Origin: an uncultured Paracoccaceae bacterium | GTDB lineage: Bacteria; Pseudomonadota; Alphaproteobacteria; Rhodobacterales; Rhodobacteraceae | Direction of reading: 5' to 3' | NCBI GenBank assembly: GCA_947501355.1 | Contig: CANMVA010000004.1 | Coordinates: 1-64,000, forward strand | Length of the DNA stretch: 64,000 nucleotides | Shown here: positions 44,003 to 53,413 of the stretch, piece by piece | How the letters are laid out: every line of letters begins with the position of its first letter | Numbering within the stretch: position 1 is the stretch's first letter | The notes under the pieces: model-generated | Told to the model about the DNA's origin: nothing | Database searches by the model: none | What the model saw: the letters and a program-made list of their open reading frames with translations, nothing else | Program-made: the position numbers and the translations under genes

Positions 44003-44680
44003 TTACCTGATCACACCTTCCAAGACGGCGCGGAACCGGGGCTGCAGGTGTTGCATCAGCAACGATGCAATCGCCTCATCTGACAGATCGAGCAAGATAT
44101 CGTCCTTGGCCAGTTTCGCCTTGATCCCGCCTTGCAGATCGTCCGACGCATGCAACGTCACTCCGTCCTCCAGCATCTTCTGACTCAGACCGAGCACGAA
44201 CTTGGTCAGCTTTCCTGATTGGATATCGTCTGCATTCTCGCGGATCGCATCGGGCCCGACGACCTGCGCTGGCAGGATGACGTCCGCACCGTCGCCGGTG
44301 CCCGTGTCTTTGCGAGCGCGACCGACGAGTTCCAGCACCATCTGCTTAAGCATTTCCGGATCGGCCAAAACCTCGGAGACCATGCGCTGCACGTCGATCT
44401 CAAATTGGGCCATCAACGTGGACTTCAGTGTTAGCACGGCGTCGCGCATCGCGCTGTTCAAGGCTTCCTTGCCCGCCGTCTCATAGCGTTCTGAAGCAGT
44501 TTGCGCCTTGCTTAGCGCCTTGTCCGCGTCTGCCTTCGCAGCCTTCAAAAGATTGGCCGCCTCCGCTTTAGCCTCGGCCACGATGCGTTCCGCTTCCCGC
44601 GTGCCGGCATCGATCCCATCCGAGCGCAATTGCGAGATCAGCGCATCCACGCCGCGGGCATTCTGATCAGGCGTGTTCAT
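44003..44680 (-). CDS. ntpE: V-type ATPase subunit E
   Basis: This 225-residue protein is the peripheral stalk subunit. The first 90 residues are a long charged helix (GTREAERIVAEAKAEAANLLKAAKADADKAL), and the C-terminal half is an alpha/beta domain ending PRFRAVLEGVIR. This is the usual E layout. No separate G/H subunit, its normal partner, is found in the operon. It overlaps the K gene by 4 nt and precedes the DUF2764-like gene by 4 bp. Confidence 0.85.
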   Translation of the reverse strand: MNTPDQNARGVDALISQLRSDGIDAGTREAERIVAEAKAEAANLLKAAKADADKALSKAQTASERYETAGKEALNSAMRDAVLTLKSTLMAQFEIDVQRMVSEVLADPEMLKQMVLELVGRARKDTGTGDGADVILPAQVVGPDAIRENADDIQSGKLTKFVLGLSQKMLEDGVTLHASDDLQGGIKAKLAKDDILLDLSDEAIASLLMQHLQPRFRAVLEGVIR

Positions 44681-45123
44681 GCGGGAATCCCTGCGCTGAC
44701 GACCAGCGCGAAGACAAAGGCAAAGACGCCAAAGCCCTCAATGATGGCGGCAGGTGCCAAGGCGAGGCCAAAGATTTCGGGCTTTTCCTTTGAGGCATTG
44801 ATCGCCGCTGCACAGGCACGTCCCTGCCAGATGCCGCAATAGAGCAGGGCAATGCCGGCCAGCAGGCCAATGCCGAACAGACCGCCCGCGTTGGTCGCCG
44901 TCACCTCACGGTTCAGCGTGAACATGATGACGATGCCGTAAATTACAAATGTGGATGGAAAGGCTGAGATGCCCACGAACCGACCGTAGCCGCCTTCGGT
45001 TTCCAGCATCGCCCCAATACTGGCCTGTCCCGCGATCGAACAGCCGATGGAACTGGCCACCGCCCCAAGCGCCATCGGTGCAAATATTCCCAGCCATCCC
45101 AACGCGATTACGAACTCAGTCAT
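44677..45123 (-). CDS. ntpK: V-type ATPase membrane rotor subunit K
   Basis: This 148-residue proteolipid has four helices, i.e. two fused hairpins. The ion-binding carboxylate is Glu129 in IIEGFGVFAF. Compared from memory with Enterococcus NtpK, the Gln in helix 3 is kept (Gln100 in WQGR) and Thr58 is kept, but the Gln next to that Thr is replaced by Phe59 (STFVIYG). Na+ specificity is therefore doubtful. The start at 45123 overlaps the I gene by 4 nt; the longer frame to 45183 lies within I. Confidence 0.93.
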   Translation of the reverse strand: MTEFVIALGWLGIFAPMALGAVASSIGCSIAGQASIGAMLETEGGYGRFVGISAFPSTFVIYGIVIMFTLNREVTATNAGGLFGIGLLAGIALLYCGIWQGRACAAAINASKEKPEIFGLALAPAAIIEGFGVFAFVFALVVSAGIPA

Positions 45124-46913
45124 TCCTGCACCTCCTTGCGGGCAAAGGCCCGGAAGGCAACGCCCTCCTCCGGCAGTCCCCATTTGAAAAATTCGATATA
45201 GTTGAGCCGCAGCCCATGCACGACGCCGCTCATCAATCCCAGACCGAAGTTCAGCACGTGGCCAATGATCAGGATCAGGAGCCCGCCCAGAATTCCCAGG
45301 CCTGACTTTGATGCCATTGCGTCCATAGCCAGATCATTGAATGTCAGCGCCAACGACGCCGAGGCCAATCCCAGCGCGAAGAGGCGCATATACGACAGCA
45401 CATCGCCAAATGCCCCCATCAGACCGCTGAGCCGTTTGACTCCGTCAAAGATGCGCAGCGCCCAATCCGAAGGTTTGGTGATCGGGCGTTCGCTTGTAAA
45501 GGCAACAATGGTGCCCAGCCCGCCGAGCGCCGCTGCAATCCCAACGGCAAAGGCCGCTCCGGTTTGCCCGCTGAGCCAGATCAGCAACCCACCGAATAGC
45601 ACCGCGATCCACCCGAGATTGGCCCGCCTGCTGCGTCTGGGATTGACCCGAAACGCCATGAAATTGGCGAATGCAATATGGGCGACACCGACGATGATCG
45701 AGATCTGCATCATCATGTCAAAGTCGTTCAGATCCAGGAACGCCAACCCGGCAACCAAAGACCCCTCCGGTGGGGCCGCGCCGAAGTAGCTGCCCACAAT
45801 CGCACCATAGGCAATGGTGCAGGCTGCGAGGATCAGGCCCAAACGGCGCCATGCCTTCATATGGGCATCCGCACCCAGACGCTTCCAGAACGACAGCAAG
45901 CCCAATAGAATGAGAATGCCGTAGCCTGCGTCTGCAATGATCATGGCAAAGAAGATCGAAAAGGACACGATCAGCATCACTGTGGGATCCCATCCCCGGT
46001 AATGCGGGACCTGATAGAACATCGCCAGATCGACACCTGCCGACTCGGACTCTGGCTGCTCAAGCAATGTGGGTGGGATCTCGTCCCAGCTTGGGTCTTC
46101 GATCAGCATGGCCAGCCCAAGCGTTTCGCAGGCCTCTTCCACCTCGATCATCCTGTCCTCAGGCACCCAGCCTTGGACTGCAAACAAAGTGTCGTCATCC
46201 AGTGTCTGGGTTTCGGCAAAGGACAGTTCCGCCGCTGTTTCGGCCTCAGATAGGCTGGCACGCAGGAGCGTCAGGAAACGTGTTTGCGCCATCCTGTCGC
46301 CTTGCAGGCTTTCGATAGCGATCTCGGTTTCATCCAGTTCGGCCTCAAGCGCTGCGATTGGTTTGTCACCCGTATGAAGTCGGGGCACAGGCAGGACATC
46401 CGAGGCCGGTTCGTAATCTGCGATCAGAACGACATAGGCGAATTGGTGATCTTCTCCCACGATCTGCCAGGGCAGGTCTACATTTTGCAAGCAGTCGCGC
46501 TGCTTGAGAGGCAGTTGGTAGAACCATAACCGCAGCCCTGCCATTGTCTCCTTCGGCGGAAAGGTGAAATCCCCCCATGGTCGGAGGGTCGCGATGCGAT
46601 GGATCAGAAAATCCCGCTTGTCTCGTGCGGCCCGCAGATCGACCTTAAGAGCGAGAATGTCCCCGACGAAGGCATGGACATCGAACGCAGGATCGCTGCG
46701 CACCTGACGGCGCGGACCCGGCACAACGGACAGGAAGTGGAGCGCCTTGTAGGCATTCTCGGCCTCGCGGCTGACGATTTTTTCGGGGTGTCTCTCTTTG
46801 GGGGACAGTTGCAGCAAGTGCATGACACCCAACGCCTGCAACCGCGCCAACGCCTCTTCTTTTTCCGCGCGTCGCCCGACCAGTGAAAGTTTCTTGAGCT
46901 GCGCGACACTCAT
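45120..46913 (-). CDS. ntpI: V-type ATPase membrane subunit I
   Basis: This 597-residue protein is the a-type stator subunit. The N-terminal half is cytoplasmic and helical (LKKLSLVGRRAEKEEALARLQALGVMHL), and the C-terminal half has about seven to eight helices (FSIFFAMIIADAGYGILILLGLL, VLSYMRLFALGLASASL, GHVLNFGLGLMSG). SYMRLFALGLA contains the conserved Arg that faces the rotor. The protein is slightly shorter than usual. It overlaps D and K by 4 nt on each side. Confidence 0.94.
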   Translation of the reverse strand: MSVAQLKKLSLVGRRAEKEEALARLQALGVMHLLQLSPKERHPEKIVSREAENAYKALHFLSVVPGPRRQVRSDPAFDVHAFVGDILALKVDLRAARDKRDFLIHRIATLRPWGDFTFPPKETMAGLRLWFYQLPLKQRDCLQNVDLPWQIVGEDHQFAYVVLIADYEPASDVLPVPRLHTGDKPIAALEAELDETEIAIESLQGDRMAQTRFLTLLRASLSEAETAAELSFAETQTLDDDTLFAVQGWVPEDRMIEVEEACETLGLAMLIEDPSWDEIPPTLLEQPESESAGVDLAMFYQVPHYRGWDPTVMLIVSFSIFFAMIIADAGYGILILLGLLSFWKRLGADAHMKAWRRLGLILAACTIAYGAIVGSYFGAAPPEGSLVAGLAFLDLNDFDMMMQISIIVGVAHIAFANFMAFRVNPRRSRRANLGWIAVLFGGLLIWLSGQTGAAFAVGIAAALGGLGTIVAFTSERPITKPSDWALRIFDGVKRLSGLMGAFGDVLSYMRLFALGLASASLALTFNDLAMDAMASKSGLGILGGLLILIIGHVLNFGLGLMSGVVHGLRLNYIEFFKWGLPEEGVAFRAFARKEVQE

Positions 46914-47509
46914 GCGGCAGCCCGTTTGCGTTTGGATATCTTTGAACGCACTACCGAGGCCATTTCGGCGTCGCTGAGATAGATCCGGATTTTCTTGATA
47001 TTGGCGCGCGCGGTCGGGATCAGAACCTTGTCGAACAGGTTCAGCCGTTGCGTGATCACATCAACGGCCTTCGACAAAGCCTCGACCCGCTGGCGCGCCA
47101 CCTGAACCCGCAATCGCGCCTCGAGCATGTCATGCAAAAGACGGGCGACGTCATCGACCCAATGGGGTTTGGCCATGGGCGAATAGGGACGGACCTCTAC
47201 CTCGATCTTCTCCAGGATGGGCAGTTTCGTTCCCACGATATTTTCAGTACCGATCTGATAGTCCGTCAGGCGTACCAACCCGTTCAGATCAACACTTGCA
47301 TTGCCCAGCATCGGCACATCGCGCCCGACTTTTTGGGCCAGCCCCGCCACCTTTGCCTCCATCTCGGCAATCGCCGCGACCGCTTTCGCCTTTTCGGCCA
47401 TCAACTGCTGTCGCTTGAGGTCCAGAGACGGCAAAAACCGTTCATAGGTCCTCAGCTGCGCCATTTCGCGGGCGAGCGACGATTTATTCAGCTGCAACCG
47501 CGCCATCAC
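46910..47509 (-). CDS. ntpD: V-type ATPase subunit D
   Basis: This 199-residue protein is the central rotor shaft. It opens ARLQLNKSSLAREMAQLRTYERFLPSLDLKRQQLMAEK and ends NIKKIRIYLSDAEMASVVRSKISKRK, two long helices as in D. It overlaps the B gene by 26 nt and the I gene by 4 nt. Its partner F subunit, a small protein of about 100 residues, is not found anywhere in the operon. Confidence 0.92.
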   Translation of the reverse strand: MMARLQLNKSSLAREMAQLRTYERFLPSLDLKRQQLMAEKAKAVAAIAEMEAKVAGLAQKVGRDVPMLGNASVDLNGLVRLTDYQIGTENIVGTKLPILEKIEVEVRPYSPMAKPHWVDDVARLLHDMLEARLRVQVARQRVEALSKAVDVITQRLNLFDKVLIPTARANIKKIRIYLSDAEMASVVRSKISKRKRAAA

Positions 47510-48845
47510 TGCCTTTCGGGAAATAGGTGTCGACCAGGTTTTGTTTCATCAAGAGCTGCTCGGGCTCAAAGCATTCGGCGAGCGTTGTCCAGCACAGGTC
47601 CAGTGCCTCCTCCAAAGGGATCGAGACGTTGATGTCCATAAAGCGCTCGCGAAACAGATCGCCGAATTTCAGCACCTGCATGTCATAGTCCGACAGCTCG
47701 AACGCCATGGCCTGCTTCTGCGCCGCATCGCGCGCCTCGGAGTAGAAGCGGATCATCGTGTTCATGATCTGGCTGTGATCTTCGCGCGTGACCTTGCCGA
47801 TCACGTTCTGCTTGAGCCGTGAGAGAGAGCCAAAGGGGTCGATCACGCCGGAGTGAAGGTAGAACTGTCCCTCGGTGATGTAGCCCGTGTTATCCGGTAC
47901 CGGATGCGTGACATCGTTGCCGGGCATGGTGGTCACGGCCAGAATGGTGACTGAGCCACCCTTGGCGTAGTCGCAGGCCTTCTCGTAGCGACGCGCCAGC
48001 TGACTATAGAGATCGCCCATATAGCCCCTGTTAGAGGGCACACGCTCCTGACTGATCCCGACTTCCTTCATGGCGTCGGCATAGGCGGTCATGTCGGTGA
48101 GCAGGACCAGCACACGCTTGCCTTCTTCTACAGCGAATTTCTCAGCCACGGCCAAGGCCATGTCGGGCACAAGCAGACGCTCGACCAGCGGGTCAGAGGC
48201 TTGGTTGACGAACATGATGGTGCGCGAAAATACGCCCGCATCCTCGAACGACTGGCGGAATGTGTAATAGTCGTCGAAGATCAGCCCCATACCGCCAAAG
48301 ACCACGATGTCAGCGTCGGCTTGAATGCCTATCCGGGCGAGAAACGGGTTGAACGGCTCCCCTGACACCGAGAAAATCGGGATCTTCTGGCTTTCAACCA
48401 AACAGTTAAAAATGTCGATCATCGGCACATCGGTGCGGATCATCTTCTTGGGCACGACCCGCTCGGATGGGTTCACCGACGGGCCGCCGATGTTGTAACG
48501 CGGTTCGGATGACACATCTGGGCCGCCATCAATCGGCTCACCCGCCCCGTCGAACACGCGCCCCAGAATGTTGCCAGAATAAGGGGTCTGCATCGGATGG
48601 CCCAAAAACGTGGCGGTTGCTCCGGTCGAGATGCCTTTGGTGCCGGAAAATACCTGAAGCGAGACCACATCTCGGTTCACGTTGATCACCTGCGCCAGCG
48701 ACGTCGCGCCAGCGACGCTTTCCACAACCGCCAGATCGCCAAAACGGACAACTGTGTTTGTGCCAGACCCCTCGGGCACATGCACCTTGAGCGTGTCTCC
48801 AACAATCTCCAGCACGCGAGAATATTTGATCAGATCACGTGTCAT
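47484..48845 (-). CDS. ntpB: V-type ATPase regulatory subunit B
   Basis: This 453-residue protein is the non-catalytic nucleotide-binding subunit. It has the B pattern: GHPMQTPYSGNILGRVFDGAGEPIDGG, then FNCLVESQKIPIFSVSGEPFNPFLARI in place of a P-loop, and VLLTDMTAYADAMKEVGISQERVPSNRGYMGDLYSQLARRYE. The absence of a Walker lysine is normal for B. It is the first V-ATPase gene, 24 bp after arcC, which joins the two halves of the operon. Confidence 0.96.
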   Translation of the reverse strand: MTRDLIKYSRVLEIVGDTLKVHVPEGSGTNTVVRFGDLAVVESVAGATSLAQVINVNRDVVSLQVFSGTKGISTGATATFLGHPMQTPYSGNILGRVFDGAGEPIDGGPDVSSEPRYNIGGPSVNPSERVVPKKMIRTDVPMIDIFNCLVESQKIPIFSVSGEPFNPFLARIGIQADADIVVFGGMGLIFDDYYTFRQSFEDAGVFSRTIMFVNQASDPLVERLLVPDMALAVAEKFAVEEGKRVLVLLTDMTAYADAMKEVGISQERVPSNRGYMGDLYSQLARRYEKACDYAKGGSVTILAVTTMPGNDVTHPVPDNTGYITEGQFYLHSGVIDPFGSLSRLKQNVIGKVTREDHSQIMNTMIRFYSEARDAAQKQAMAFELSDYDMQVLKFGDLFRERFMDINVSIPLEEALDLCWTTLAECFEPEQLLMKQNLVDTYFPKGSDGAVAAE

Positions 48846-48869
48846 AGCCTGCGTCCTTAGCTTCGTTCC

Positions 48870-49799
48870 TCAATGAAACACCGTTTCACCGGCATCCATG
48901 CGGATCGTCGTGCCTTTGCGACCCGCGACAATATCTTTCAGGTCTGCCAGTGCACCAATCGCTGCGATCTTGCCAGTACGACGGGCAAATTGACAGGCGG
49001 CCTCAACTTTTGGCCCCATGGACCCGGCCGCAAATTCAAACTCATCCATCGCGTCTGGTGTGGCGGATTTGATGCCGCGTTGAATGTCGGTGCCCCAGTC
49101 GAGAAAGACGCAGTCCGCATCTGTCGCCGAGATGAACAGATCGGCCTCGGTGTCGCGTGCCAGAAGCTCAGAGGCCAGATCCTTGTCGATGACGGCCTCG
49201 ATCCCTTCAAGGTTGCCTTCCGCATCGTAAGCCGTGGGGATACCGCCGCCACCGGCGCAGATCACGACGGTTTGCTTTTCGACCAGCCACTTGATCGGCC
49301 TGATCTGAAAGATACGCTGGGGCAGGGGGGAGGCCACAACCCGCCGCCACTTGTCGCCATCGGCCCGGATTTCCCAGCCCTTTTCAGCGGCCAACCTCTC
49401 TGCCTCGGCCTTTTCATAGATCGGGCCGATAAACTTGGTTGGGTCGGCAAAGGCCGGGTCTTTGGCGTCAACCTCGATCATCGTCAGCAGCGTGGCCAGC
49501 GGCGTTTCCTGGGGCAGGCGGTTGCCCAGTTCCTGCTCGATCATATAGCCGATCATGCCTTCGGTCTCAGCGCCCAACACGTCCAGCGGATAGATCTCAT
49601 CCGGTTTGTAGGCATTGCCCTGCAGGGCCAGCAAACCAACCTGCGGCCCGTTTCCATGGGTCACAATCAGCGCGTGGTCCACGGCAATCTGAGCCAGCGC
49701 TTCTGCCGCAATCGCAGTGTTTTCCCTTTGGTTCTCAGCGGTCAATGCCTGACCGCGACGCAGCAACGCGTTGCCACCAAGCGCCGTTACGATGCGCAT
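48870..49799 (-). CDS. arcC: Carbamate kinase
   Basis: This 309-residue enzyme makes ATP from carbamoyl phosphate and ADP, the energy-yielding step of the arginine deiminase pathway. It begins [17 protein letters not shown] and contains [29 protein letters not shown] and [14 protein letters not shown], all typical of carbamate kinases. It lies 3 bp after arcB and 24 bp before the V-ATPase B gene, so ATP production and ATP use are encoded side by side. Confidence 0.95.
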   Translation of the reverse strand: MRIVTALGGNALLRRGQALTAENQRENTAIAAEALAQIAVDHALIVTHGNGPQVGLLALQGNAYKPDEIYPLDVLGAETEGMIGYMIEQELGNRLPQETPLATLLTMIEVDAKDPAFADPTKFIGPIYEKAEAERLAAEKGWEIRADGDKWRRVVASPLPQRIFQIRPIKWLVEKQTVVICAGGGGIPTAYDAEGNLEGIEAVIDKDLASELLARDTEADLFISATDADCVFLDWGTDIQRGIKSATPDAMDEFEFAAGSMGPKVEAACQFARRTGKIAAIGALADLKDIVAGRKGTTIRMDAGETVFH

Positions 49800-49802
49800 C
49801 GC

Positions 49803-50804
49803 TCAGGCCCCCAAGGTGGCGACAAGAATGGCCTTGATCGTGTGCATCCGGTTCTCAGCCTGCTCGAACTGAATACCTGCGGGACCTTCAAACACCTCTT
49901 CGGTTACTTCCATCTCGGTGATACCGAATTTCTCGAAGATGTCCTTTCCAACAACTGTTTCCGTATTGTGGAACGCAGGCAAGCAATGCATGAATTTCAC
50001 GTTCGAGTTGTTGGCGGCGGCCATAAGCGTGCCGTTCACTTGATAGGGCGTCAGCTGCTTGATCCGGCTTTTCCAGACCTCTTTCGCCTCACCCATCGAT
50101 ACCCAGACATCGGTGTGGATGAAATCGACGCCATCCACGGCTTCCGCCGGGTCTTCGGTGATTGTCAGGGTGGCACCGTACTTGGCCGCCGCCTCTTCGG
50201 CTGGGCCACGGAACTCATCAGCGGGCCAGAGTTCTTTTGGTGAAGCGATGCGCACATCCATACCCATCAGACAGCCTGCGATCATCAGTGAATGGCCCAT
50301 GTTGGAGCGCGCATCGCCAACATAGGCGTATTTGATATCGTGAAGCGGTTTTTCGCCGTATTCCTGCATGGTCAACAGGTCTGCCAGCATTTGGGTCGGA
50401 TGGAACTCGTCTGTCAGACCGTTGAATACCGGCACACCGGCATTGTCCGACAGGGTTTGAACAAGATCCTGACCAAAGCCACGGTATTCGATGCCATCGA
50501 ACATCCGGCCTAACACGCGTGCAGTATCCTTCATACTTTCCTTGTGGCCGATTTGCGATCCTGATGGCCCGAGATAGGTGACGCCGGCCCCCTGATCCAT
50601 CGCGGCCACCTCAAACGCGCACATGGTCCGGGTCGAGGTCTTCTCGAAGATCAAGCAAATGTTCTTGCCCTTGAGATGCTGTACCTCTGATCCCGCGTAT
50701 TTCGCTCGTTTCAAATCACGCGACAGGTCGAGCAGATAGCGTAGTTCACGCTGATCGAAGTCTAACAGCTTGAGGAAGCTGCGCCCTTTGAGGTTAAACG
50801 CCAT
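49803..50804 (-). CDS. arcB: Ornithine carbamoyltransferase, catabolic type
   Basis: This 333-residue enzyme converts citrulline and phosphate to ornithine and carbamoyl phosphate when used catabolically. Motifs are [13 protein letters not shown] (carbamoyl phosphate binding), [18 protein letters not shown], and MHCLPAFHN with the catalytic Cys. The length fits catabolic OTCs. It lies between arcA and arcC with gaps of 15 and 3 bp, the classic arc gene order. Confidence 0.95.
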   Translation of the reverse strand: MAFNLKGRSFLKLLDFDQRELRYLLDLSRDLKRAKYAGSEVQHLKGKNICLIFEKTSTRTMCAFEVAAMDQGAGVTYLGPSGSQIGHKESMKDTARVLGRMFDGIEYRGFGQDLVQTLSDNAGVPVFNGLTDEFHPTQMLADLLTMQEYGEKPLHDIKYAYVGDARSNMGHSLMIAGCLMGMDVRIASPKELWPADEFRGPAEEAAAKYGATLTITEDPAEAVDGVDFIHTDVWVSMGEAKEVWKSRIKQLTPYQVNGTLMAAANNSNVKFMHCLPAFHNTETVVGKDIFEKFGITEMEVTEEVFEGPAGIQFEQAENRMHTIKAILVATLGA

Positions 50805-50819
50805 GTCTGTTTCTCCCTA

Positions 50820-52049
50820 TCAATAGTCTACTGGGTCGCGCCAAATCGGGCAGGTCATACAGTGGCCGCCGCCGCGCCCACGGCCCAACTCGGACCCGGA
50901 AATCGTAATGACTTCGACGCCCGCTTTGCGCAGCAACGTGTTGGTGTAGGTGTTGCGGTCATAGGCCACAACAACGCCTGGCTCCAACGCGACGACGTTG
51001 TTGCCGTCATCCCATTGCTCGCGTTCCTGGTTGAATGCATCGCCGCCGGTCTGGACGATATTCAATTTCTTGATCCCCAGGCAATCTGCGGCAACTTTGA
51101 AAAGGTGATCCTTTTCATGGTGGAAGCCGAGTGTACCTTCTTTGTCGCCAGGACGCAGGCTGATGCATTTGATTTCATCACACACTTCGACAAACGCGGT
51201 CGCTGTTTCGCGGTCGCAATGGCTGAACACGGTGTCCAGATGCATTGCCGCACGGCTGCGAGGCATCTGGCAGGCAACCACACGCTCGGCGGCACCTTTG
51301 GCAAAAAGCGCCTTGGCGACCTGTCCCACTGCCTGCGGGCTGGTGCGTTCGCCCATACCGATCAGAACCGTGCCGTTGCCCCATGGCATGACATCGCCAC
51401 CTTCAACGGTTGCAGGCCCGTGGTCTTCGTCCGGGTCGCCCCACCAGATCTCAAAATCTCCGTCTTTGAAGGCAGGGTGGAATTTGTAGATCGCCGTCAC
51501 CAGCAGCGTTTCGGGCCGCCGTGCGGGCCAGAACATCGGGTTGACGGTCACACCGCCGTAGATCCAGCAACTGTTGTCGCGGGTGAATTGAGTGTTTGGA
51601 ATGGGCGGAATGACAAAGCCCGAATTGCCGAGATATCCCCCGAACATACCGGACGGCTTAAAGGGCAGGTCCGGCACCGTAATGCCGCCGATCAGATGCA
51701 CCGCTAAATCCTCATCCAGCATTTCATTCATCCAACCACGCAACTCATCGAGCATCCCAACGCCGACCTGATTTTCCGTGATCCGCCGGTCCAGGATCCA
51801 TTTGCGGGCTTCGGGGACCGCAACCGTGTCTTTCAGAAGCTGGTGGAACTCCAACACTTCCACGCCGCGTTCTTCCATCTTCATTCGGAAATCGGCGTGG
51901 TCCGTGCGTGCCTGATGGACCCACAGAACGTCATCATACAAAAGCTCGGCCGCATTTGCGGGCGTCAGCCGCGCATGGGCCAGTCCCGGTTGACATACCA
52001 TCACTTTGCGAAGCTTTCCGATTTCCGAGTGCGCGCCAAATCCGGTCAT
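50820..52049 (-). CDS. arcA: Arginine deiminase
   Basis: This 409-residue enzyme hydrolyses arginine to citrulline and ammonia. It contains [19 protein letters not shown] at the N terminus, [53 protein letters not shown], and the C-terminal [14 protein letters not shown] with the catalytic Cys. Ammonia release raises the cytoplasmic pH. The ATG overlaps the APC permease stop by 4 nt, so uptake and degradation are coupled. Confidence 0.97.
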   Translation of the reverse strand: MTGFGAHSEIGKLRKVMVCQPGLAHARLTPANAAELLYDDVLWVHQARTDHADFRMKMEERGVEVLEFHQLLKDTVAVPEARKWILDRRITENQVGVGMLDELRGWMNEMLDEDLAVHLIGGITVPDLPFKPSGMFGGYLGNSGFVIPPIPNTQFTRDNSCWIYGGVTVNPMFWPARRPETLLVTAIYKFHPAFKDGDFEIWWGDPDEDHGPATVEGGDVMPWGNGTVLIGMGERTSPQAVGQVAKALFAKGAAERVVACQMPRSRAAMHLDTVFSHCDRETATAFVEVCDEIKCISLRPGDKEGTLGFHHEKDHLFKVAADCLGIKKLNIVQTGGDAFNQEREQWDDGNNVVALEPGVVVAYDRNTYTNTLLRKAGVEVITISGSELGRGRGGGHCMTCPIWRDPVDY

Positions 52050-53410
52050 GTCAAAGTGTCTCCTTGGTGGTTATTGGTTCTGGCTTGCCATCGCAGCCAG
52101 ACGTAGATTGGCAATCCCAACATCAGCAATAAGAACCCCCAAAACACAACATCGCGGCCCGCGCCGTAGATCGCCCAAAGGGAGTACACAAAGCCTACAC
52201 TGGCAAGTGTAACAACTTTGAAGGATTGATTGGAGGCAATTTTCCGCCCCGTGGTGACGCTGATCATCAGCTCGGACAAGGAACACACCAGATAGGGGAC
52301 CAATGTGGACAAAGTCGCTAGCAAGATGATGAATTCAAACTGATCCGACAGGCTTTCGGAATAGTTCATCATGATCAGGCCGCTGGCCAAGACGTTTGAG
52401 ACGACCAAACCGAAGGCCGGTGTGCCGGTTTTTGACCGGCGGGCAAAGGCTTTGGGAAAAACGCTATCACGCGCCGCACCCAAAGGGACTTGCCCGGTCA
52501 ACATCGTGAAACCGTTAAGCGTGCCAAAGGTCGAGATACAGGCCCCAATCGCGATGAACGTGGCCCCGGCTGTGCCCCACATGACGCCGGCCACAACGGC
52601 GAGCGGCGCGTTTGAACCGGCCAGTTCGGACGAGGGCATCACACCAAGTGCCACGACAGTCACACCGATGTAGACTGCGGCGGCCAGACATGTGCCGATG
52701 ATCGTCGCGCGGGGAATGGTGCGTTCCGGGTCCACCACATCGCCTGCGGGGACGGTTGCGGATTCCAGACCGATGAACGCCCAGAGTGTCAAGGCTGCGC
52801 AGGCGGATATGGCCGATATCGCGGATTGGCCGCTGACATTGGCAGGCGTGAAGTTGGCTGTGTCGATATAGGCGACACCGAACACCATCAGGATCAGGAT
52901 CGGGACCAGCTTCATCACTGTCGTGACAAGTTGGATAATGCCTGCTTCTTTCACGCCTCTTACGTTCATCCAGGTCAGAAGCCAGATCGCACCAAGGGCT
53001 GCCGCAAGCCCTGCAATCTGGCTCTCACCAATGAATGGCACCAGAAAACTGAGGTATCCGGCAAAGGCGACGGCAACCGCCGCATTGCCCGACCACAGAG
53101 CAATCCAATACCCCCAGGCGATCAGAAAGCCTGCGAAATCGCCAAACCCCTCGCGCGCATAGGCATAGGGCCCGCCGGTTTTCGGCGTCGTCGCGGCGAG
53201 CCTGCCAAAGATCAGCGCCAGCGCAATGGCCCCGCCCGCCGTCACGACCCATCCGACCAAAGAGATCGGCCCAAACGCCGCAAGGGACGACGGCAACAGA
53301 AAAATGCCCGAACCGATCATGTTGCCCACCACCAGAGCCGTGCACATCCACAGGCCAAGCGCGGCTTTGCCGCTGGTTTTGGGTGAACTGAGAGTGTCGG
53401 TGACCGCCAC
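52046..53410 (-). CDS. APC-family amino acid permease (probable arginine/ornithine antiporter)
   Basis: This 454-residue protein has twelve helices and the APC opening [32 protein letters not shown], with the GSGIF binding motif. It resembles the AdiC/PotE/ArcD group. Position directly ahead of arcA, with overlapping ends, points to arginine import, possibly in exchange for ornithine. Substrate choice is inferred from context only. Confidence 0.85.
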   Translation of the reverse strand: MAVTDTLSSPKTSGKAALGLWMCTALVVGNMIGSGIFLLPSSLAAFGPISLVGWVVTAGGAIALALIFGRLAATTPKTGGPYAYAREGFGDFAGFLIAWGYWIALWSGNAAVAVAFAGYLSFLVPFIGESQIAGLAAALGAIWLLTWMNVRGVKEAGIIQLVTTVMKLVPILILMVFGVAYIDTANFTPANVSGQSAISAISACAALTLWAFIGLESATVPAGDVVDPERTIPRATIIGTCLAAAVYIGVTVVALGVMPSSELAGSNAPLAVVAGVMWGTAGATFIAIGACISTFGTLNGFTMLTGQVPLGAARDSVFPKAFARRSKTGTPAFGLVVSNVLASGLIMMNYSESLSDQFEFIILLATLSTLVPYLVCSLSELMISVTTGRKIASNQSFKVVTLASVGFVYSLWAIYGAGRDVVFWGFLLLMLGLPIYVWLRWQARTNNHQGDTLT

Positions 53411-53413
53411 GAT

